This document shows, one piece after another, positions 49,299 through 56,617 of a stretch of DNA of 64,000 nt; position 1 is the stretch's first letter; each line of letters begins with the position of its first letter. The notes beneath the pieces are model-generated. The model saw nothing but the letters and a program-made list of their open reading frames with translations, did not search any database and was not told the origin of the DNA. This DNA comes from CAYMAZ01 sp964428185 (GTDB lineage: Bacteria; Bacteroidota; Bacteroidia; Bacteroidales; DTU049), in assembly GCA_964428185.1 (NCBI GenBank), contig CAYRXH010000005.1:1-64000 (forward strand), written 5' to 3'. A program made the position numbers and the translations under genes.

Positions 49299-50048
49299 TC
49301 AACAATTTAATGAAAAATTATTGTTTATATCTAATGTGTAATATACATTTGGTCTTAGTCCATTTTCTCCAACCTTTGCAACAAAAGATTTACCAACAGA
49401 ATTTTTTAGTATTATGGTAGTATTATTTCCCCCAGATGCTATTGTTCCATAGTCTCCTATTATTATTGAGTCTTCTCCAACTTTTACTTCACAATATTTA
49501 TCTGCATATACAACTGAACTGTTACCTCCTGTTATTGTTGAGTTATGACCTCCCATTATAGTTGTATCATCTCCTCCTTTTAATATAGATTCACCACCTC
49601 CTTTTATTAAACAGTTATTACCACCTGTTAAATTTGACATATAACCTCCTGTTATTATTTGAATATCTCCTGTTGTTGCTTCCAATCCTATTACTCCTAT
49701 GTTACCATATACATTGGATATAATAGTTGCTGCTGTTCGCATGTTACCAGAATATAATATAGTACCCATTCTGAAACGTACAAAACCATCATATTCTATT
49801 ATATCTTGTTCAGATACTTCTAATACTGACCATATTGAATCTTCACTATAATTTAATAAATGTCCATTACCACAACCTTTTAACATACCTTCTAAACCAC
49901 CAATACGTGTTTGTGAATAAAAATTTTCGTCTTCTATAATTCCTAATCTCGGAAATTGAATACCATGACGAGAACAATTATTTTTGTCATTTGAACATAA
50001 TACTAATACATGACCTTCTTTTAACTGAATTTTATTTATTGTTTCCAT
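49299..50048 (-). CDS. GG-octad repeat protein, paralogue C
   Basis: 249 residues starting METINKIQLKEGHVLVL. It shares the N-terminal domain with paralogues A and B (GHVLVLCSNDKNN, GGLEGMLKG) and has a shorter, less regular GGNxSxxx array (about 128-215), plus the common cap YTLDINNNFSL at the C-terminus. The aligned Trp-Val-Glu-Ala-Pro motif of A and B is replaced here by GIIEDENF, so the paralogues have diverged. Function unknown. Confidence 0.6.
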   Translation of the reverse strand: METINKIQLKEGHVLVLCSNDKNNCSRHGIQFPRLGIIEDENFYSQTRIGGLEGMLKGCGNGHLLNYSEDSIWSVLEVSEQDIIEYDGFVRFRMGTILYSGNMRTAATIISNVYGNIGVIGLEATTGDIQIITGGYMSNLTGGNNCLIKGGGESILKGGDDTTIMGGHNSTITGGNSSVVYADKYCEVKVGEDSIIIGDYGTIASGGNNTTIILKNSVGKSFVAKVGENGLRPNVYYTLDINNNFSLNC

Positions 50049-50086
50049 TTCTTTTTTTCTCCTATTATTTTGTTAAATTATTATTT

Positions 50087-50506
50087 TTATTTTTTATTAA
50101 ATTCTAAAAACATTTGTGGCTCAAATAAAAATCTTGATGAACCATTTAATAACTTAGAATTACATAGCTGTGAGATAAATACATAATTTGATATGTCTTC
50201 TCTTAGAGATTTATAAGTTATTATGTACCTATTACGATATATAGAGATAAATCCATGACGCCTCTTACCATTGCATAAATCCTTCTCTAATATTATATCA
50301 TAATATTTCTTCTCCCTTATAACACCATTAAATATATTTATTATACTATCCTCTGTCTTGTACTTGATACGATAGTTGAGTAATGTACAGTAACGCTTTA
50401 GCAATTCTAATGTGATATTATTACAATATGTACGATCTAAGCGCACAAAATTATTGGAGACCCTTTGTTCTCCAATAAAATTATCTACAAATTCTGATGT
50501 TTTCAT
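50087..50506 (-). CDS. Hypothetical protein
   Basis: 139 residues, basic and Tyr/Arg/Asn-rich, mixed alpha/beta (CNNITLELLKRYCTLLNYR; KRRHGFISIYRNRYIITY). No recognised motif. It follows a 335-bp non-coding leader with hairpins and is the first gene of the run leading into paralogue C. Confidence 0.5.
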   Translation of the reverse strand: MKTSEFVDNFIGEQRVSNNFVRLDRTYCNNITLELLKRYCTLLNYRIKYKTEDSIINIFNGVIREKKYYDIILEKDLCNGKRRHGFISIYRNRYIITYKSLREDISNYVFISQLCNSKLLNGSSRFLFEPQMFLEFNKK

Positions 50507-50841
50507 AACTCTTATATTTTATGTTATATTATTAATCGGATTTCTATTCTTGATTTTGTTATAAGTAATTTTATTTAATTTGTTAATGGGTTTTTGTTAT
50601 TCATATATAATTTCCAAGAAAATTATATAATAATGCAATATTAAGTATTATTATATATATGAAAAACAAAATTGGGAAGGAAAGGATTCCCCTGTCAACG
50701 AGGGCAAGTGCATAAAAATGTAAATGCTTGATAATCAACAGGGGAAAATATGATGAGGATAAATGTTAAAATCGACAAAAAGTGATAACATTGTATCTCA
50801 AAATAGGGGGTTTAGAAAAATTAGTAGAAAGAAATAGTTAA
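50507..50841. other. 335-bp non-coding region with two hairpins
   Basis: No gene is visible. The left part is plain A+T-rich spacer. Hairpin one pairs 50687-50695 (TTCCCCTGT) with 50738-50746 over a 7-bp inner stem (705-713 with 724-730, 2-nt bulge). Hairpin two pairs 50762-50768 with 50786-50792. G+C is concentrated in these stems, against an A+T-rich background. Could be a small structured RNA or a long leader of the 139-residue gene. Confidence 0.6.
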
Positions 50842-51060
50842 TTAGTCATGAATCAGGTGAAAGGGGATAACAGCTTCACATGCAGAGATGATTTTGATAT
50901 CGTCTTCGAGTTGAAGAAGGATGTTGATATCGTCGTTAGTCATGTCCATAAAAGCGATATTAGCAATATGATATGCATTTATGGTGTCATGATCTGATGA
51001 ACAAGAAAGATTACTTTCTTTTAGATCATGTTTGATTTGGAAGTTTTGTTTTGTTTTCAT
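50842..51060 (-). CDS. Hypothetical small acidic protein
   Basis: 72 residues: basic N-terminus (KTKQNFQIKHDLKES), then an acidic helical part (DMTNDDINILLQLEDDIKII) with two Cys. Codon use is more G+C-rich than in neighbouring early genes. It is flanked on both sides by structured non-coding DNA, so it may be an independent unit. Small acidic phage proteins of this type sometimes inhibit host factors, but nothing here is specific. Confidence 0.5.
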   Translation of the reverse strand: MKTKQNFQIKHDLKESNLSCSSDHDTINAYHIANIAFMDMTNDDINILLQLEDDIKIISACEAVIPFHLIHD

Positions 51061-51125
51061 GGTATTATCTTTTTTTATTATTGAATTAAGGAATAAATGA
51101 TAAATGAACTAATGTGATAAAGAAA

Positions 51126-51219
51126 TGTTATATGTAAGATGAATAAAGTAGTATTATCGCAGATATGTGAACTAAGCGTTACAGAAATAATACAGACTTA
51201 TTGCATCTTACATATAACA
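51126..51219. other. 94-nt structured element with 16-bp perfect stem
   Basis: The 16-bp arms 51126-51141 (TGTTATATGTAAGATG) and 51204-51219 are perfectly complementary. Inside, a 5-bp stem (142-146 with 198-202) and a 7-bp stem (151-157 with 187-193) continue the helix with internal loops. It lies downstream of the terminator of the 121-residue gene and upstream of the 72-residue gene. The continuous multi-stem fold suggests a stable RNA or a leader structure. Confidence 0.75.
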
Positions 51220-51273
51220 AATTAAATAGAGCCGCATCTTATCTTATGATAAGAAAATGAAATGTTTCTTTTA

Positions 51274-51296
51274 AAAAAACCCCCGAAGGGGCTTTT
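51274..51296 (-). terminator. Rho-independent terminator of the 121-residue gene
   Basis: On the minus strand AAAAGCCCCTTCGGGGG is followed by seven T: a tight CCCC/GGGG stem with a TTC loop extended by A/T pairs around one mismatch. It starts 3 bp after the stop codon at 51299, so the gene is probably transcribed as a single-gene unit. Confidence 0.85.
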
Positions 51297-51298
51297 CA

Positions 51299-51664
51299 TT
51301 AATTGACCCGAAATTCCACAAATCTTCCTTTCTTGACAACAAGACTTCCATTGACGGGTATCAGTTTCCCTTCAGTATCTTCAGTCAAGACTTTCCTGCT
51401 GTAAAAACTCAGTAAAGCTCCATCCATCTCCATATTGAGCCAAAAATAGTCGTTTCCATTGACATTCTTCTTGACATCGGAGATACTTGCATTACTGTAC
51501 AAATAAGTACCATCCTTCAAACGTAAGTCCATCTGAGTTGTCCCATCAATACCACACTGAGGGATCATTACCTGATTGATTGGCTGTTGTGGTACAGCCT
51601 GATTTGCAAACTGTGCATAATTTCCATAATTTGCAAATTGTCCATTTGTTACTTGTGTTTCCAT
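51299..51664 (-). CDS. Hypothetical single-gene-unit protein
   Basis: 121 residues. The N-terminal 40 residues are Gln/Asn/Ala-rich (ANYGNYAQFANQAVPQQP) and likely disordered. The remainder reads as a small beta barrel (TTQMDLRLKDGTYLYSNAS, YFWLNMEMDG, LVVKKGRFVEFRV). G+C-richer than its neighbours and followed immediately by a strong terminator, it looks like an independently expressed, possibly acquired gene. The fold could be OB-like, but no function can be assigned. Confidence 0.55.
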   Translation of the reverse strand: METQVTNGQFANYGNYAQFANQAVPQQPINQVMIPQCGIDGTTQMDLRLKDGTYLYSNASISDVKKNVNGNDYFWLNMEMDGALLSFYSRKVLTEDTEGKLIPVNGSLVVKKGRFVEFRVN

Positions 51665-51963
51665 GTTTTTATGATTTTATTGTTAACCAAAGGTTAGGGG
51701 GGTGCAGGGGGGATACTCCGTAAGTCCGTTTGAGTTGAGCATTAGTTGAGCATATGGCGTTATATATTTTCATTTATATTATATCAATTATATCTATCAT
51801 ATTGTGGTTTTGTTTTATTCATATATTATTTATTATATATTTCAATTATTATATATATGTAAAGTTTCACTACGTTGTTTGGTGTAAAGTTTAAGATTTC
51901 CCGACTTTAAAATCAGGAAATTCCGTCCGCATACCATTTATTACTCACTTGCGGAAATAGAAC

Positions 51964-52059
51964 ATGAAGTCATTAAATCAATTTGCATTTGGAAAGTGGT
52001 ACGAACTTAGCCCTAAAATTTTTTCAGAAAACCACTTCAGTATAAAAATAAAGTATTAA
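51964..52059 (+). CDS. Possible 31-residue micro-ORF
   Basis: ATG to TAA encodes MKSLNQFAFGKWYELSPKIF and 11 more residues. Composition is coding-like (mixed codons, aromatic-rich), but there is no clear ribosome signal and the -7 box of the ASCH gene overlaps its end. It might be a remnant of a longer gene carried in with the ASCH gene. Low confidence. Confidence 0.2.
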   Translation: MKSLNQFAFGKWYELSPKIFSENHFSIKIKY

Positions 52060-52064
52060 CTTTG
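52057..52064 (+). promoter_or_regulatory. Promoter -7 element for the ASCH gene
   Basis: TAACTTTG matches the Bacteroidales -7 consensus 56 nt before the ATG at 52121. No perfect TTTG -33 box at the right spacing. Confidence 0.5.
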
Positions 52065-52120
52065 CAAAAGGAATTTAAATCAAAGGAAGATATTAAAGTA
52101 AACAATTATTCAGTCGGAAA

Positions 52121-52489
52121 ATGAAAGTATTATTGTCCATAAAACCAGAGTTCGCTTTCAAAATCTTTGAAGGCAAAAAGAAATTTGAATTTCGTAAAGT
52201 AATTTTCAAAAATCCAAATGTAAAGACAGTTGTTGTTTACGCGTCATCACCTGTTCAAAGGGTCATTGGAGAATTTGAAATTGCAGACATCCTAAGTTAT
52301 GACCCAAGTGAAATTTGGAGACAGACAAAAAAATATTCAGGAATTTCAGAAGATTTTTTCTATGAGTATTTCGCGAATAGAGAAATTGCACACGCAATAA
52401 AAATTAAGAATCCCAAAAAGTATAAACAACCATTACACTTGCAAGACAACTACAATGTTGTTCCGCCACAATCGTATGTTTACTTGTAA
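52121..52489 (+). CDS. ASCH-domain protein (putative RNA binding)
   Basis: 122 residues. LLSIKPEFAFKIFEGKKKFEFRKV is the characteristic N-terminus of ASCH domains, which bind RNA or modified nucleotides in a beta-barrel related to PUA. The following VVVYASSPVQRVIGEFEI and the C-terminal ALKIKNPKKY-like strand (HAIKIKNPKKYKQP) complete the fold. Plus-strand in a minus-strand block and more balanced in base use, so probably acquired. The role in the phage is unknown; translation control or tRNA-related functions are inferred from the family. Confidence 0.7.
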   Translation: MKVLLSIKPEFAFKIFEGKKKFEFRKVIFKNPNVKTVVVYASSPVQRVIGEFEIADILSYDPSEIWRQTKKYSGISEDFFYEYFANREIAHAIKIKNPKKYKQPLHLQDNYNVVPPQSYVYL

Positions 52490-52518
52490 ACATTACAATT
52501 ATTATATTAGAATAAAAG

Positions 52519-53028
52519 ATGAAATTCAAACAATCAAAAAACATAAATGGGAAAAATGTATATAAATATTTAGAAGACCGTCATAGTATGGTAGGAGTAA
52601 CGGTACGATTATATGATATTAGTAATATTATATCTAAAGAATTAGGATATAGGGAATCAGAGGTTCGTTATATTATAGAGTTTATGTTGCGATATAGTAG
52701 TTATATATTAGGATTGGGATATGGATTTCGATTTCGAGAATTTATGGTACATCCTGAATTGAAATACATAGATTATTTACGATTTTTAGAAAAAGATATA
52801 TTATTAAAGTTTTTATTAGAATATGATATGGAGCAAGTATATAGCAATCATCATGGATTAGATAAGAATGTATTAGGAGAGATACGGACACAGCGTTTAT
52901 TATTGCGTAGGTTAAGCATAAGAAATTTTAAGCGTATCATATCTAAGAAGGAAAGTGTACAACTACTAAAGCGTTTATCAGATAAAAAGCATAGGGGTGG
53001 TATAAAGCGATTAAAATTGAATAAATGA
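52519..53028 (+). CDS. Hypothetical basic protein, possibly DNA-binding
   Basis: 169 residues, strongly basic at the C-terminus (RRLSIRNFKRIISKKE, KKHRGGIKRLKL). The segment VTVRLYDISNIISKELGYRESEVRYIIEF, then YGFRFREFMVHPE has the helix-turn-strand layout of HU/IHF-like proteins, but it is weaker than in the gene at 201. It lies 29 bp after the ASCH gene in the same plus-strand island, so the two may be co-expressed. Confidence 0.5.
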   Translation: MKFKQSKNINGKNVYKYLEDRHSMVGVTVRLYDISNIISKELGYRESEVRYIIEFMLRYSSYILGLGYGFRFREFMVHPELKYIDYLRFLEKDILLKFLLEYDMEQVYSNHHGLDKNVLGEIRTQRLLLRRLSIRNFKRIISKKESVQLLKRLSDKKHRGGIKRLKLNK

Positions 53029-53095
53029 TCTTTAATATTAAATTAGGAATTATTAATTTAAAAGATAATTTCTAATAAAATAATTATATAAAATA

Positions 53096-53758
53096 TTAAA
53101 AGTTGTAATTAACATAGCAATCAGATTTTAAGAATACCCAGAAGTAAGCATGATATTTACGTGCGTGAATTTGTTTTTTCCATTTAGAGCCGTTAAAGGC
53201 ATTAATTCTATTTTTTGCAATAAGTATAAAAAGGTCTTTAGGATAAAATCCTATTTTTAAAGCCATATTCATAATTAGAACATGTGAAAAATGATTTTTA
53301 CCACTTGCGACCACATCTTGGCATTTAAAGACGAGTATTCCATTGCTTTGGAGTATTCTATAAATTTCTTTAATTGAGTTGTAATAATGATTTTTAAGTT
53401 CATCAAAAGAATTATAGGACTCAAATCTTTTAGCAATAATACTACTACCCATTTTATTATTTTTATATGTACTACCTGCAATAGTGAAAGGAGGGTCAAA
53501 CATAACACTTTTCATCGATTGATTTTCAAAAGGTAGGTTAGAGCTATCAGCTTTTAGAACATTATTGTTATGAGGATATAAATCTGTTTTATATATAGGT
53601 TTAGGTAAATTTTTCCAGAATTGTCCTTTACTATATGTACAATCGAGGTCAAATTTTTCAATATTATAGAGATGCATTATATTTCTAATTATTTCTTCAT
53701 TGCTAAAAGATATTGATATAATTGGTTTAAATCCGAATAAAGTATTTTTAATTTCCAT
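53096..53758 (-). CDS. DNA adenine/cytosine-N4 methyltransferase (putative)
   Basis: 220 residues. SVMFDPPFTIAG (motif IV DPPF at 88-91) follows KADSSNLPFENQSMKS, the layout of amino-methyltransferases. NGILVFKCQDVV and MALKIGFYPKDLFILIAKNR fit the later core strands. The family transfers a methyl group from S-adenosylmethionine to adenine N6 or cytosine N4. A clear FxGxG (motif I) and a target-recognition region are not evident, so specificity is unknown. Likely protects phage DNA from restriction. Confidence 0.65.
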   Translation of the reverse strand: MEIKNTLFGFKPIISISFSNEEIIRNIMHLYNIEKFDLDCTYSKGQFWKNLPKPIYKTDLYPHNNNVLKADSSNLPFENQSMKSVMFDPPFTIAGSTYKNNKMGSSIIAKRFESYNSFDELKNHYYNSIKEIYRILQSNGILVFKCQDVVASGKNHFSHVLIMNMALKIGFYPKDLFILIAKNRINAFNGSKWKKQIHARKYHAYFWVFLKSDCYVNYNF

Positions 53759-53801
53759 TTATATTTAAATAATTAATTATAGAATATATTAATGATTTAT
53801 A

Positions 53802-54149
53802 TTATCGTTGACTCATGTATTTAGTAACTGTATGCTCAAATTCCTCGAAGCTGTTACAAACAGCAACCATATATCCTGCATAATACAGTTTTGTGATTAT
53901 TTCAGTTTGTGATTTAGTTGGTTTGTTATTTCCTGCCTTTAGCTCAATAAACAATCCTGCATGCACCTTTGTCTGTTCGGCAATGAACAGGTCAGGGACT
54001 CCTGCAAGCACACCCTCTGCCTTCATCCTTACAGCGGTAACCTTGTTCCTATGCCCGCCGTTGGGTATGGCAAAGATAAGGCTATCGGGGTACTGATACC
54101 TGAACCACCTTACACATGCCACTTGTAAGTTATGCTCTCTTTGTATCAT
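53802..54149 (-). CDS. VRR-NUC (PD-(D/E)XK) nuclease
   Basis: 115 residues, all VRR-NUC: REHNLQVACVRWFRYQYPD, FAIPNGGHRN, GVLAGVPDLFI (catalytic Asp in 50-56), FIELKAGNNKPTKSQ (67-81, with the E-x-K and Gln) and a terminal strand. These stand-alone phage nucleases act as structure-specific endonucleases in recombination or resolution. G+C-richer than the phage core; part of a composition island from 53.8 to 55.0 kb. Length is normal for the family. Confidence 0.85.
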   Translation of the reverse strand: MIQREHNLQVACVRWFRYQYPDSLIFAIPNGGHRNKVTAVRMKAEGVLAGVPDLFIAEQTKVHAGLFIELKAGNNKPTKSQTEIITKLYYAGYMVAVCNSFEEFEHTVTKYMSQR

Positions 54150-54153
54150 GGTA

Positions 54154-54525
54154 TCATGTTATATTATTCCATGTTCTTCCGTCGTAAGTAACGACGTTAT
54201 TAAACAAATCAATAATTATGCTATCATCTATCCAATCAAACTCATAAATATATTTATTTAATAAGCACATATTTATTGGGCTTATATATAAATATCTGTT
54301 TTCACGAGCCATAAGAATAAGTTTAATAAAATTCATAAATTCTTTTATTATATATCTTTCTGCAGGATTAACTCCATAAAATGTTTTTTCTTTATTACCT
54401 AAAAAATGAAGTTCTACTTTGTATTTTCGGACGTTGTACTGAACAGTAGAATACATTGTTGCAACCTTTATACCGTTATGATTGTAGGTTGTAAGGTTTC
54501 GTTCTTCTTTTTTTTGCAAAATCAT
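54154..54525 (-). CDS. Hypothetical protein
   Basis: 123 residues. A beta-rich start (KVATMYSTVQYNVRKYKVELHFLG), then a helical part and a C-terminal acidic YEFDWIDDSIIIDLFNNVV. The start overlaps the preceding Cys-rich gene by 4 nt and it lies 4 bp before the VRR-NUC gene, so the three form an operon. No family recognised. Confidence 0.5.
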   Translation of the reverse strand: MILQKKEERNLTTYNHNGIKVATMYSTVQYNVRKYKVELHFLGNKEKTFYGVNPAERYIIKEFMNFIKLILMARENRYLYISPINMCLLNKYIYEFDWIDDSIIIDLFNNVVTYDGRTWNNIT

Positions 54526-54752
54526 AAGTACCTCCTGACTGTTAATTCTGCTTCTGTTAATTTCCTTCTGGGGGGTCTCTTGGTGTAATTAAGGCACATA
54601 ACCGCTGTGGCGTTGTCTATCAAGACAGGATTATGTGGTGACAACACGCAATTATTAGCCACGCCCCTGCTAATGTGGCAATGAACACATGTTAAGCAAC
54701 ACTTGATGCGTGTGCCCTTATCAGTCACGTATTGCTGTGCCTTCAGGAGCAT
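54522..54752 (-). CDS. Small Cys/His-rich protein, zinc-binding
   Basis: 76 residues with CCLTCVHCHISRG and a later NNCVLSP and VMCLNY: a CxxC-plus-Cys pattern that could bind one zinc ion. Basic C-terminus (KRPPRRKLTEAE). Located between a small HTH-like gene and hypothetical genes in the G+C-richer island. A regulator or nuclease accessory is possible. Confidence 0.55.
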   Translation of the reverse strand: MLLKAQQYVTDKGTRIKCCLTCVHCHISRGVANNCVLSPHNPVLIDNATAVMCLNYTKRPPRRKLTEAELTVRRYL

Positions 54753-54755
54753 CGA

Positions 54756-54986
54756 CTATTTTTTTAGAATTCTAAAAACCTCGTCTGTCGTTGTCCCTAT
54801 GTATTCAGCAATTTGTTCCACCCACTCTGCCTTGAAGATGCGTACATCTTCGTTCATGAGTTTGCGGAATTGTTCACGCCCCGAAGGGGTGTTGCTGTAT
54901 AGCATACGCCACAATTCTCTCTTGCACGTCCGCCTGTCTATGCCTCTGTCTCGGCAATAACTTACTATATTTCTGATTTTGTACAT
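54756..54986 (-). CDS. Small helical DNA-binding-like protein
   Basis: 76 residues, all helical: CRDRGIDRRTCKRELWRML then AEWVEQIAEYIGTTTDEVFRIL. The last 25 residues have the spacing of a helix-turn-helix (IAEYIGTTTDEVFRIL). It is the first gene of the 53-55 kb leftward group and so may regulate it. No promoter consensus is visible directly upstream. Confidence 0.5.
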   Translation of the reverse strand: MYKIRNIVSYCRDRGIDRRTCKRELWRMLYSNTPSGREQFRKLMNEDVRIFKAEWVEQIAEYIGTTTDEVFRILKK

Positions 54987-55063
54987 AATGATGTATTTAT
55001 TGTTAAACCATAAATTAAATTCAATTTTTTATATTTATCTTTCATACCAATACGCAATGTTTA

Positions 55064-56008
55064 TTATGCATAAATATTATTAACATATTTTTCTGCTAAG
55101 AAAATATAATCATTATACTCTATTATTTGTTTTTTTGTATAACCTTTTTCTTTTCCAATTTTTTTAATATTTGTTTTCCAAAAATCAATTGAATATATAT
55201 GACATCCTATTTTAATTTCTGAATGAGAGGCTAAGTTAAAAAAGTCCTTACTGCCGTGTATTAACAGAGGAGAAACATTCCACATGTCGTTTTTTATTAG
55301 AGCATCACCGTAAACATTAGCAAAGCCACAAATTATTGCATTACCATAAACACTGGCATTTCCATATATTCTTGCGTTTCCATATATACATGCATTATCA
55401 AAAACACATGCATAACCAAAGATTTTAGCATTGTCATATACTTTCGTATCCCCATATACTTTTGCATTTTCAGAAATATTTACATCCCCAAATACTCTTG
55501 CACTGCCAAATATTCTTGCATTATCTGATATTCTTGCGTTATCTAATAATCTTGAATTATCATAAATTTTTGCATTATCAAGTATTATTACATTGCCAAA
55601 AACATTTGCATTTCCTGTAATTTTTACATTACCCGATACTTTTGCATTATCATATACATTCGCATTATCATAAACACAAGCATTACCTGAAATTCTAGCA
55701 TTTCCAAAAATAACAGCATTATTAAATATTTCTACATCATCGTATATTTTTGCACTTTCAAATACTTTGGCATTCCCAAAGATTTTTACATTGTCATATA
55801 TCTTTGCATTACCTGATATCGAAGCATTGTCATATACACATGCATTATCTGTTACCCATGAGTTATCATTTTGATTTAAATTATTTTCTGATTGTATCCA
55901 TCCGCCTTTATCACCTTTTTTAATATCACAAAAATCTCGAATTGCTTCAATTTGTATCAATGTTATACCATTGACCTCTTTTGTTGTGTTTGTTAGTTTA
56001 TACTTCAT
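55064..56008 (-). CDS. Hexapeptide-repeat left-handed beta-helix protein
   Basis: 314 residues. After a 45-residue N-terminal domain (KKGDKGGWIQSENNL), about 33 hexads of type xNAxIx (for example YDNAKIFGNAKVF) run from about 52 to 250, the signature of left-handed parallel beta helices as in hexapeptide acyltransferases and YdcK-like proteins. A helical C-terminal cap follows (KGYTKKQIIEYNDYIFLAEK). There is no evident catalytic His, so binding or scaffolding is more likely than acyl transfer. It is the first leftward gene of the divergent switch with a perfect promoter. Confidence 0.7.
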   Translation of the reverse strand: MKYKLTNTTKEVNGITLIQIEAIRDFCDIKKGDKGGWIQSENNLNQNDNSWVTDNACVYDNASISGNAKIYDNVKIFGNAKVFESAKIYDDVEIFNNAVIFGNARISGNACVYDNANVYDNAKVSGNVKITGNANVFGNVIILDNAKIYDNSRLLDNARISDNARIFGSARVFGDVNISENAKVYGDTKVYDNAKIFGYACVFDNACIYGNARIYGNASVYGNAIICGFANVYGDALIKNDMWNVSPLLIHGSKDFFNLASHSEIKIGCHIYSIDFWKTNIKKIGKEKGYTKKQIIEYNDYIFLAEKYVNNIYA

Positions 56009-56111
56009 TTAATTTTGTTGTTTTAAACATTTTTAATTTATTATGGTTGTTTTTGTATTTATTAGGATATGCTTTTATATTGTGAGGTTTTTAAAATAAT
56101 TAATTACAACA

Positions 56112-56143
56112 CAAAGATACAATAAAATATAAGGCAATACAAA
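56112..56143 (-). promoter_or_regulatory. Perfect Bacteroidales-type promoter, leftward
   Basis: On the minus strand TTTG (56143-56140), 20 nt, TATCTTTG (56119-56112): an exact match to the consensus. It gives an untranslated leader of about 100 nt before the hexapeptide-repeat gene at 56008. Confidence 0.85.
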
Positions 56144-56291
56144 TATTATTATGTTAAAATAGTGTTAAAAAATATGAGTAAATAATTATGTTTTTATGTT
56201 GTAGTTAAAATAAAGGTAAAAACAAAGTTTGGTTAGTTAGATAATATTTAAATATTAATTAATTTAAATTTAAAAATCAATGCTTATAATA

Positions 56292-56332
56292 TATAATAAT
56301 TATATAATTATATTTATTATATAATTATTATA
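56292..56332. repeat. All-A/T 16-bp inverted repeat
   Basis: Arms 56292-56307 (TATAATAATTATATAA) and 56317-56332 are perfectly complementary around a 9-nt loop, inside a run of about 65 bases that are almost purely A and T (56284-56352). Such DNA melts easily and fits a DNA-unwinding element next to iterons. Confidence 0.7.
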
Positions 56333-56364
56333 ATATATAATTATATATAAATTAGATATTATAA

Positions 56365-56462
56365 TAATATCTAGTTATAATATCTAGTATAATATCTAGT
56401 ATAATATCTAGTTATAATATCTAGTATAATATCTAGTTATAATATCTAGTTATAATATCTAG
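56365..56462. repeat. Iteron array: eight copies of TAATATCTAG
   Basis: Exact copies of TAATATCTAG start at 56365, 56378, 56390, 56402, 56415, 56427, 56440 and 56453, spaced 12-13 bp apart, roughly one helical turn. An inverted partial copy (TAGATATTA, 56353-56361) and degenerate copies (to 56475) flank it. Regular one-turn spacing is the hallmark of initiator or regulator binding arrays. Confidence 0.9.
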
Positions 56463-56585
56463 ATCTAGTATCTAGTATTATAATCAAAAAAAAAAAATTA
56501 AATAATTAATGAGATGTTGTATTAAGGTGCATAAATACAAAAAATAAAAAAAAGAATAAAAAAATCAAAATATGATTAAAATAAA

Positions 56586-56617
56586 TTTGGTAATAAAAAA
56601 AAAATGTTTTTACTTTG
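56586..56617 (+). promoter_or_regulatory. Near-consensus rightward promoter
   Basis: TTTG (56586-56589), 20 nt, then TTACTTTG (56610-56617); one base differs from TAnnTTTG. The ATG of the ssDNA-binding-like gene lies 33 nt downstream. Confidence 0.6.

Larger units (their letters stand above)
51665..52120. other. 456-bp divergent non-coding region
   Basis: This lies between the leftward 121-residue gene and the rightward ASCH gene. It holds two direct copies of AGTTGAGCAT near 51732-51754, two copies of GTAAAGTTT near 51860-51893, a short G+C-richer stretch (51695-51740) and a 31-codon ORF (51964-52059). The centre is plain A/T. A -7 box for the rightward genes lies at the right end. No RNA gene was recognised. 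Confidence 0.6.

Noticed and set aside
56365..56475. CRISPR array or phage attachment site
   Set aside because: The repeats are only 10 bp at 12-13 bp spacing, with no spacers and no integrase gene nearby.
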